Below are positions 42,308 to 52,000 of a stretch of 64,000 bases of DNA, in pieces. The translations under genes and the position numbers were made by a program. The DNA is from Gyrodactylus bullatarudis (lineage: Eukaryota; Platyhelminthes; Monogenea; Gyrodactylidea; Gyrodactylidae): assembly GCA_012064415.1 (NCBI GenBank), contig SSNU01000150.1:1-64000 (forward strand), given 5' to 3'. How positions within the stretch are numbered: position 1 is the stretch's first letter; each line of letters begins with the position of its first letter. The notes beneath the pieces are model-generated. The model had not been told where the DNA came from. It did not search any database and saw only the letters and a program-made list of their open reading frames with translations.

Positions 42308-44617
42308 TCATAGTTTTATAAGCAATGTTGAGGGACTCCCAATAGATTCGAAATCTCTCCTTTGATCAAATTCATATGCAATCTTTCCAGATGCTGGTCT
42401 GTCATCGGAAAAGTTGAAAAACTGCTTAGCTTCATTCCATCTCTCAATAGCTAAATCGAATATTTCTCCACTCGGTCGATAGACTGGAAGGTGAGCATAC
42501 TCTTGATATGTGGCCTTGATATCAGTGAAAAACTTGTCGAATTTGAAGAAAAAGTGATATGGAACCATGTTCATGTTTGTTTGTTCTGTCATGTACTTGA
42601 CCCATTGTTCAACAGCCCTGACATTACTATTGTCAACCTTATATTTGTTAAAGTTGTTGCCAATCAGTGCCCAGCCAAAATCAAACTTCAAGGTTGTATA
42701 ATAGTGAAGATAGCCAAAGATGTCTGAAATGGCACCTTTTTGGCCAAGAAGAAACTTGGCCACAGCTTGGTTATTTCTATAAACAGCGTTCGTGAATGGG
42801 GGTCCAGAGGTGTTGGCGAAAACCTCCTGTGCATAAAGGACCATCACATTGTTAGTGACTTCTGTAAACCCTGGGAATGTCCATTGGCCTTGCTGTAGGT
42901 TGTGTCCAATTTCATGGAGTGATCCCCAATATGAGGTTGGCTCTTTGCTCATGAACATTGGAGTCTTGGATAACATTGTTGTCTGCCAACTTGAGAGGGC
43001 GACAATCGGATTGCCTGAATGTGCAGATCCAACTGATGGCTGAATGTCAAATATGAAACCCATGCGATTGCGATCTGGAAAACCTGAAAAGTTTATCATC
43101 CCTTTGATAAATGTATCGTACATGTGGCAGTAATCTTTCATGCCTTGTACGGAATAGGTTTCAACATTTTCTAGTTCCATTACAAACCAGACAGAATCAC
43201 AAGCAATTTCAGCCCATCTTAATTTTGTATCATTGAAATAACCTGAGGCCCATCGGTCATGTGTAGCATTAACTCTGATATCAATGCCAGGTGTAAGTGC
43301 GACATTTTTGAACTTAATAGTAACTTTTCTACCATTGTAATTTTTATTTCTATCCATAATATGAATCGGACCTCCAGTTGGTGAGTAAAATTTTCCCTTT
43401 GGACTTCTAGTATGAATGTAGCTTTTGGCAAAAGGTAATCTTTTCACTGTAGACTTTCGTGACAAATTATCGCTCAGATGATTAGTCTGGAGGAAAATGT
43501 CTTTATTCCATGTTGATTCTACGACCTCATACTCATATACTGTATTTGGAAGGCTGAATAGGCCAGTTGGAACATGATTCGTCCATTTAGGCTCGATGGT
43601 AACTTCATAGTCACCAACTTCTGGCCTAATTCCACTGCCGTCCCTCTTATAACCACCAATGAAACCAAAGTTTAACTCAAGTTCATCAAGTTTATCCTGG
43701 GAGAATTGATTCAAACTGTGGGAGAATACCAACATGTTCAGAGTATTCAGAATCTCCCTTGGAAATACAGTATTTGTCAAGCTGTGAAGATTATTTTCTG
43801 ATGGCATAGATTCTTGGAGAAGACCCTTGTACTTTTTGACAACCTGGTAGATTAGATCAGCAGAGACTCTGCATTTTGAAGCGATGTAGGCAATACCTGA
43901 GCCATCTTGAGGGTAATATTTCAGAGGATATTTTAGAATATTGTTGACATCCTCCAGGTATGCTAATAACGGCATATTTGCAGGTTCCGTTTTACCTTCA
44001 GGTGTATAGACTAATCTTTCAATTGGATTTGACATTGAAAGACCAGCCCCTTCTAGATAAATACCCATGAGTTCTGCTAACATATTGTTTGGACTATCAA
44101 ATACATCATAGTTAGACTCTATAAAAATAGGACCAGTCTTTCCTGCGACCCAATCGTTGTAAAGAATCTCAGGGTCAAATGATTTCGAGGCAGTATACAC
44201 AACAATACCTCGGCCGTCTCTAGCACTAGTATCAGTGGTCAAGTCAAGCTTTTCACTGTCAAACATAATATCAAGCCATTGAGTGTAAATGGGTTGAGAA
44301 ATGGCCTTTTTCACGAAACCATCAAGTAACGGCTTGGGTAAGACAATACTCTTCCCTTTGCCAGTCTCCAGATAGACAATGAATGCATTCCCCTTCACAA
44401 AGCCAACTGGTACAGCATATGGATTTGCAGGGTAGATACTTCGCTGCCAATTTCTCAAGGATGTTGTTACATTATTGGCCCAAAATCTTTCAACAATTTT
44501 CTATTTATAGAGTAATCTAATTTATCGACTTACTTGTTTTCTAACAACTTCGTCTTCATAAGCGCCACCTAAGACTGTTGCAATGAAGCAAACAGTGACA
44601 ATCAGTTGAGTTAACAT
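42308..44617 (-). CDS. Secreted M60-family (enhancin/TCAF-like) zinc metallopeptidase
   Basis: Exons 44617-44534 and 44500-42308, separated by a 33-nt intron, give 758 residues. Exon 1 encodes a signal peptide (MLTQLIVTVCFIATVLGG). The gluzincin motif is HEIGH at about 557-561 in SYWGSLHEIGHNLQQGQW. The third ligand or catalytic Glu is in GFTEVTNNV (about 575), matching HExxH(x8-28)E of peptidase family M60. The C-terminal part (LKFDFGWALIGNNFNKY) also fits the M60-like domain. The N-terminal half has no domain I can name but resembles the animal M60/TRPM8-channel-associated-factor group. All metal ligands are present, so it is probably active, acting on glycoproteins outside the cell. An identical-length reading without the intron hits a TAA. 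Confidence 0.93.
44501..44533 (-). other. 33-nt intron in the M60 peptidase gene
   Basis: Donor AAACAA|gtaagt, acceptor tataaatag|AAAATT. Length is a multiple of 3 but it contains an in-frame TAA at its fourth codon. Splicing links the signal-peptide exon to the mature protein (VVRKQ-KIVERFW). Confidence 0.85.
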
Positions 44618-46012
44618 TTAAACTCTTGGTGAATTTTGTATTCTATTTATATATTGTTATACTTTTGGATTTTCATAATCAATCATGAAAACATTCCCCG
44701 AATATTTACATATAGGAATGTGTAACTGAATCATTTTTTTACTCAAATATTTATCAAAGACCACTGCAATGTGAACATTTCAAGGGAATTATTTTATTTA
44801 TCCTGAAGTGATCCCTTTGTTTTTTTTACTAAAAACTTAAATAAACTCTTCTCGATCAAACTTTAGTGTAGTTTTATCCCTAGGAGATATGAGTCGTTCA
44901 GCTTTTCGCCGACATTGCTCACCATTCACAGTGAAATCGGTAAAAGGGATGAATCGATTTATAGTATCATGAATTCTTGAATAAGAATTACGCTCTAGTG
45001 AAAAGTAAGTAATGGGCTTAGTTTTCAATATACCGAGGCAAAAAATTTTAACATAAAAACTAACATAACTTTGAATACAGTACTCAACTTAAGCAGCTAT
45101 CAAAACGGATTTTAAAATTTTTCTTTGACAGAATCTTGACTTAAAAAGTATACTATTAGAAAGCTGGTAAAAAAACTTATCAATTTCGCAAATATTTATC
45201 ATCTCTGGTGCTCAGAAGCATTTCGAAAAAGTGTTGGTTTTTGGAAACTAAAATAAAATGCCAATTCTCAATCTCACAAACAGAGCATGATTCATTCACA
45301 TCATTTCTAGGCTAGAATGCGTAGACATTAGGATAGACCATGATCCTACCCCACCCCTTTAATCATACCAACCTTACCATTAGGTAATAGGAGTAAGTAA
45401 GGAAAAAAAACACGTAATACTCGTGCGTCAGTATGCCTAGTATGTAAAGCTGCATGCTTTTCTCAAAGTCATAATTTCTTATTTCTTGAAAGAGTTTTAA
45501 ATTAAATCAAATTATGTTTAACCAAAATCATAAACCGATGAGTTTAGAATGGGATTAGCAGAACAGAAAATGGGTAGTCACATAATGGAGAATGACTTTC
45601 ACGCTTTAAAATCATGGAAAACATGATCTGAGGACTAAATTTTATCAGAAAAGTTAGTTCTCTCGTGAGTTGTTCGGAGAAAAAAAATTCACCCTAGACT
45701 AGTAGATACTACTGTATTTGAAATTTCTATTATTTTTGAAAAACCTGGAATTTTAATTCTTTAAAAGTTTCAAATGATTATACTTCAACCAATTAGCATA
45801 ATACTGTAAGCTACGTGAAAATTATTTCAAAATTCTCAATTTTTTAATGTATCCTAGGTCTTTTCCTGAAAATTTCGTCCTAGTCTATTAAGTAGTATAT
45901 TTAGGTAAAAATGGAATAGAGAAATAATTCACATTTAATTGAATAAAAGGATTATTTTTTAATATTAAAAAAATATTAATGTTTCAGCATTGAAAATTAT
46001 AATTTATGTTTA
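44618..46012. other. Spacer between M60 peptidase and UNC93-like gene
   Basis: 45625-45715 is a copy of the repeat at 19460-19550. A 63-codon ORF at 44837-45028 (minus; charged C-terminal part QCRRKAERLISPRDKTTLKFD) could be a stray exon preceded by an acceptor-like 'cttttcactag', but it is not recognised. Confidence 0.45.
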
Positions 46013-49000
46013 TCATAAAATTTTATCCTCCATCTCTGATTTATCGGAGCTATTCTTGAGCCTCTTGTGTTCAATTGTCGACAAGAGAAAGTAGTTGATA
46101 AAGGTGAGAATGGTCAAAATCATGACTTGCCAGTTAAATTGTAGATATCCACCATAAACATAGGCAATAGCTGCTGAGAGAGACTGAATCATTTTGTATA
46201 GGGAAAAGGCTGAACTAATTTCCTTCTTTTCGTAAACTTTGTTAATAAGGCCAGAAACTTGAACATTCCAGATGATGTCGATTATGCCTAGGATTATTGC
46301 ACCAAAAAGAACCAACGGAATACTAGAGGAAAAATGAGATTTCTTTTAATATATCAATTCAAAGAGATATTTATTAGGATTAAATTTGATAAGTTGTGTG
46401 GATGAAAAATTATTTTTCCTTGTTTAAATATGTCTAATAAGCTAATATTGATATTAGCTAGCTAATAAAATCAGAATTCTGGCTTCAACTAGCTAATATT
46501 TATATGATAGTTTCTACCAACTACTTTTTCCTTCTAGTTACATTTACTATTGAAGGGATTGATACTGAACCTTCTATTTAAATCCCATCTTGATGGTAAT
46601 TTTGGCAGAATTTTTTTCAAAAGGGCTTTCTTGTTTTTTTAAACCAAAAATTACACTAGCTTGCAAAATCCAGAGACTGTTTTTAAAAATCATATTAGCT
46701 AGCTATAAATCGAAATCCCTGGAAAATAGTTGATCTTTCGAAAGTTTATCAGCGATATTGTGCTTTCTTGTCTAATTCTGATCCTAAAATACATCTTTTG
46801 ACCAAAGTCCCATTTTCAAATAAATAAAAATTTTGAGTTCAAAGTTTAAAAAAATCGAATTTTGGCATCAAATCGAAATTTGAAAAATGACCATATTTTT
46901 CATGAAAAAAATTTTTTTTATAGAATTTTTTTCTTCAAATCGTAAAAGTGGGGAACATGAGTGGGATCCCAAAAAATTCTTTAAAAAATTCGAATTTCTG
47001 ATGAAAAATTTGATATTTTTTTATAAAAATCGTAGATTCCCAACTTTATGTATCATCAGAATGGTTGGATTTTTACAATATATTGATTGGGCGGTGCTCT
47101 AATAAACACTTGAAAAATAGGAATGATTGTCAAAATTAGTTAAATTCATTCATCAAGAAATCAACTTTGATAAAGTACTTTTGTAATCATCATCACAGAC
47201 CCCATTATGAAAAAAATAAGGCATATTTCCCATATTTTTAAACTTAGATTCTCATTAAAATTTTTAAAATTTCTTTGTTTATTAACTTTTGATCACTCTC
47301 TAACTTTGTAATACACTTTGTAGTTAGAAAATTGTCGACTCAAAGTTTAAAAAAATTGGTTTACCGCTTGCTCGTAGTTTGAAATTATTTTATATTTTTC
47401 TTTAAAATTCTATTGTTTCAAATTTTTTTCTAAATGCTGTCTAAACGAAATTCTCGTAAATCTTCTAATCTTCATATATTTACCGGTTTTTTCAAGACGC
47501 ATTGAACGTATGATCAATGATCATTGTTAATTTGATCAGCATATTTGATTTCCATATCTGATCCCAAAAATCAACTGTAGTTACTTTTAAAATCAACAAA
47601 AAATCAGGAATTCGGCGCTAACTCGAGATACGTCATGATTTTCTCGAAATTCATTTTATTCGTATCGTTAAAATGGGCCTCATGATCTAGATTTCAGAAG
47701 TTTTTTAATAAATCCGATATCTTGATGGGAAAATGATAATTTACAGGATGTAGAAGTTTTACTTAGTATTCCGATCTGTAATTGGGCCAAAAAACACCTA
47801 AATAAGGCCTAGTTGACATGAAGATAAGAACTTACTATTTTTACAAAAGCTCAATATCTTTTGTGTATAATTAGAACTTATAATGGATAGTAATTTTAAA
47901 GATTGATATTTTTCTTGAAAATGACGAATTTCGTCGGAATTGATTGAATTTGATCTTAAAAGTTAAAAAAGTGCAAATTCGGTGCATTTTGAAATTCAGC
48001 CAGACTGAATTTTTTATTCCAGCATCTATTCTTTAAGGAATTTAAAAGGAGAGTTTTGTAGAAATAGTAAACTCTCATCATCATATCAACTAACTTTATA
48101 CGAATACTTAACCACAGGAAAGGGGTTACTTAAATGGAACTGAATTAAAGTAACAGAATATTTAATTTTAGTTATAGGACTTTCGGATAAATTATGATAG
48201 ACTCTAATCAAGATCATTTTCTGAAATAATTGACAATGTCTAAAGTTTTTTTAGTGTTCTCTTAAATGAAAGAATAAATTATTCACATTTATCTGTTGGA
48301 AACGAATCAAATTAACTTTAGAACATTTGATGAGTATCAGAGAAAAATGATCTAAAATTAGTTTTATAATAAAATTTATTAAAACTTAGGTCAATATGAC
48401 CATGGCTGATGAGTATTTTTGAAAAGGGTAAAAACTAAAGAATCAAGATCCTACAGTCCTTTAGGGGAGTTATTCAATCAAAAAGAATCGCCATTTATAA
48501 TAAAACACATCTGCCACACTCCCCTCGCCTGATATTAGGGATTACTAGAGCCTCAAAAAGTATTAAAATGCTTATTTTAATCAGCTATTAACTTTGTTCT
48601 GAAAACCATTTAAAATTATAATTTTTTCTGCTATGTCCAAAGTTTGGAACTGTATTATTTTGAAATTAAGGTATTAAAATAATATTTTATTATAGCATTG
48701 TATTTCATTCATATCATTGATATGAAACCACATTTTTTGAGGTAGAGAGCTGATTTTCATCGTTTAAGAATTTGCTAAGCTCAAAAATTCCTCTGAAGAT
48801 AATGATTTTGAAGCATCTCAATGTTTTAATTTAATTTCAACATTAATTGGTTTTTCGAATTGTCATTCGGTTTACTTGTAATTCGCGATAAAGTATTAAA
48901 ATAACATCTTAAAATTGGAAAATAATACTTTTCAAATTTTTTAATAGTTTAGGTAATAGTTTTTGAGGATCTAGGAATTAATCTATGAGTAAACCTTCTT

Positions 49001-52000
49001 ATTCAATTTATTTCTTTCTCAAAAGGATTCCTAAAACTCTTCATCATATTCGAATTAATGATGAAAAATTTAAATTTTAGTAAGAATAAAAGATTTTTCA
49101 TCTTGGTTATCAATGTAGAAACTGAGTTTCTAGGATCAATATTATTTACCAAAAAGATTTCTTCTAAAATCAATCGAGACCATATTTTTACGGCATAATT
49201 CATAAAACATGCGAGAAAAGTTCAATGCTTCTCAAGAGATCCAGTTCTTTACTTTTCAATGAAGCAATATACGAAGAGTTTTTTAACAAAGGAAATTCTT
49301 CAAAAATATTTTCATAAAACATTCAATTTATATTGTCAAATATACTTTCAGGGATTCCCTTGATTTTGATAACAATCATTATAATGAAATGAACTTTGAT
49401 AGTTTGCCATAAAATTTTCATTAGATCAAAAGATCAACTTCATTCTAGAGGAATGCAAATTTAATGAATACAATCATTTGTTGAGTTAGTTCAACAACTA
49501 AATCATTCTTTTGATTTGTTAAACCTTAATAAAGTGAAATGTTTTGAAGATGAGATTCATGATTTTTCCATAAATAGGTATTTTCATCAAACCCTCGATA
49601 ATGTTGAAGAATTTTCAAAATTCAAGATAATTTCTTGGCATATATCCGGTAGGTGTCAAATTTCAAAAGGAAACGATGATAAAAAATGCTTTTAAGGATC
49701 ATTCTGGGACTTTGAGAAAACAGAGCAATAACTGGCGAGGAAATTAGGATTCAAGGTTCGAGATGTCCACATAGAACGCAAACAAATCGGGAAAATAAAC
49801 CCACAACTTTTTCTCCCCTCTTATCCTCAACACAAAAGGAAATTAGATGCAATAATGAAAACAAACAAGTTGGCTGAAGCCTATAATCAATCAATTCTAG
49901 TTCAAAGTACAGCCCCAGCACAGTTACAGAGTTGAATAGAAGTGAAACTTACGAGAAGTCAACAGAAGTTGATAATCTAATTGCGACCCTCTCTGTATTT
50001 ACAGACAAGAAAAGCCAAATTCCCCTTTTGTGGAACTTTGAGTCAAAATTTTTTGTTCTAATCTAAAAGTGAGAGAGTGATCATAAGCTGATTTTTAGGA
50101 TCACGATTAGTCAAAGAAATCAAGTATGCTGAATCAGATTTTGAGTATCACCCCATTTTATTGGGAAAATTGAATTTTGATTATTGGATAATTTTTCATA
50201 CATGCAAATCCAGGAAATTTTGATGATCAAAGATCCCTGAAAATTGACAAGGTCATTGAAACTATTATAGTGATAAAAGGTTTCCATGTTTTGTTGTAAT
50301 CCTGGAAATCAACTTTTGATCCCTATCTCACTTTTAAATCAACAAAAAATTTTGACTCAAAGTTCCAAAAAAAGGGGAATTTGGCGCTAACTCTAGATTT
50401 GTAATTTGACATAACTTTCTTGAAAATTGATTTTTGCAAACTTTCTTTTCTTCGTATCGTGAATGTGCGCCTCATGATCTGGATTCCATAAAATCTTGAT
50501 CAAATTCGATTTCTTGATGAAAAAATTGAGGATTTTATAAAAATCATATTAACTAGGTTTATATAGGAATGTACTGAGATGAGTTGATTTTAAACCTTTA
50601 TGTTATTTATCAGAGTCATCATGCCATTAAAAATTGAGAATGGATTTGATAAAATCTGAGTAAAGTAGATCAATAAATTTAATAATCTGATCTGATCTGA
50701 AAAGAGTGCAGTGCAAAGCAATCCTCAAGAATTTTATTTTGGATCAGTTTCCTTAGTGATAATTTAAAAATCCAGGTGGTTAGAGTAATAGATTCAAAAT
50801 AATGATGAATTGGCCAAAATCGATGTTAAAAATCAGATGGAGTTGTAGATTAATTTGATTTACAGCACGACCTGTGTACTTTATGTGGAAAATTACCCTC
50901 TCCTCTCTATTCTTTTTAAAATGTATTGTAAAATATCTCGACTACTTGGAAGTAACCACATTCCAGTAATTTTGGTCGAAAAAATGAATTTTATTGAAAT
51001 TTATACCATTTAAAAGAGCAGTTTTTTCTCTTCCCAACCATCTCGTACATCATGAGATTTCAATCTAACGCATTAGTTTTATTTGGATTCTAAGTTGAAC
51101 CATTCTTTAATTTTTGATAAAAAATAAATCTCAATATTTTGGTTTTTGCTTCCGACATGAAGGCTTGACGTTTACCCCGAAAACAAATAATGAGTCATAG
51201 TTATTATTCTCGTTTCACACATTTTAGGTTTATTTTTCCCATATTATGAAATCCTTCATCCTAACATATTGTTATGCAATTTTAGTTCTGTTCAGGTGTG
51301 AAATTCCCACCTTTTGGGATGATCTTATTCATTATTAATAACGAGTCTCATATTCATACCCGAATCCAATCTGCTTTTTTCTCATATCTTTGGTATACAA
51401 ATGTGTTCGAGAGTATTCTAAGATGTACCGGAGTATCATTTCTCTGATTGGTTCTAAAATTGAGCCTAGTTGTATATCAATATGATTGAAAATTGAGGAA
51501 TTGTACAATCAAAACCAACATGAACTTTCAGAACCAACTTAGAATCCAAATAAAACTAATGCGTTAGATTGAAATCTCATGATGTACGAGATGGTTGGGA
51601 AGAGAAAAAACTGCTCTTTTAAATGGTATAAATTTCAATAAAATTCATTTTTTCGACCAAAATTACTGGAATGTGGTTACTTCCAAGTAGTCGAGATATT
51701 TTACAATACATTTTAAAAAGGGTAGAGAGGAGAGGGTAATTGTTATCTTTGTTCTGATTTTTAGATGTCAATGAAAATATTTTACGTTGACTTTAGATAG
51801 CTCAGAAACTAGAAGAGTCAAGGGAAAGTTCCCTTCTAGCCTTTTGTTAAGAATTTATTTCTGAATAAGATGATGCCATTTCTGTTTTTCTATCTCATCC
51901 ATGTTTTTCTCTATTGAAAGGCAAAGCACACTGCTAGTCGAGTTTTCAGTTTTCAAGAAGCACATATCTGATTCATAACGATTCTCTTTGGATTAAAGTG

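Noticed and set aside
46013..46315. Stand-alone 100-residue membrane protein gene
   Set aside because: It is the last exon of the UNC93-like gene; splice phase and homology join it to the exon at 52990-53146.
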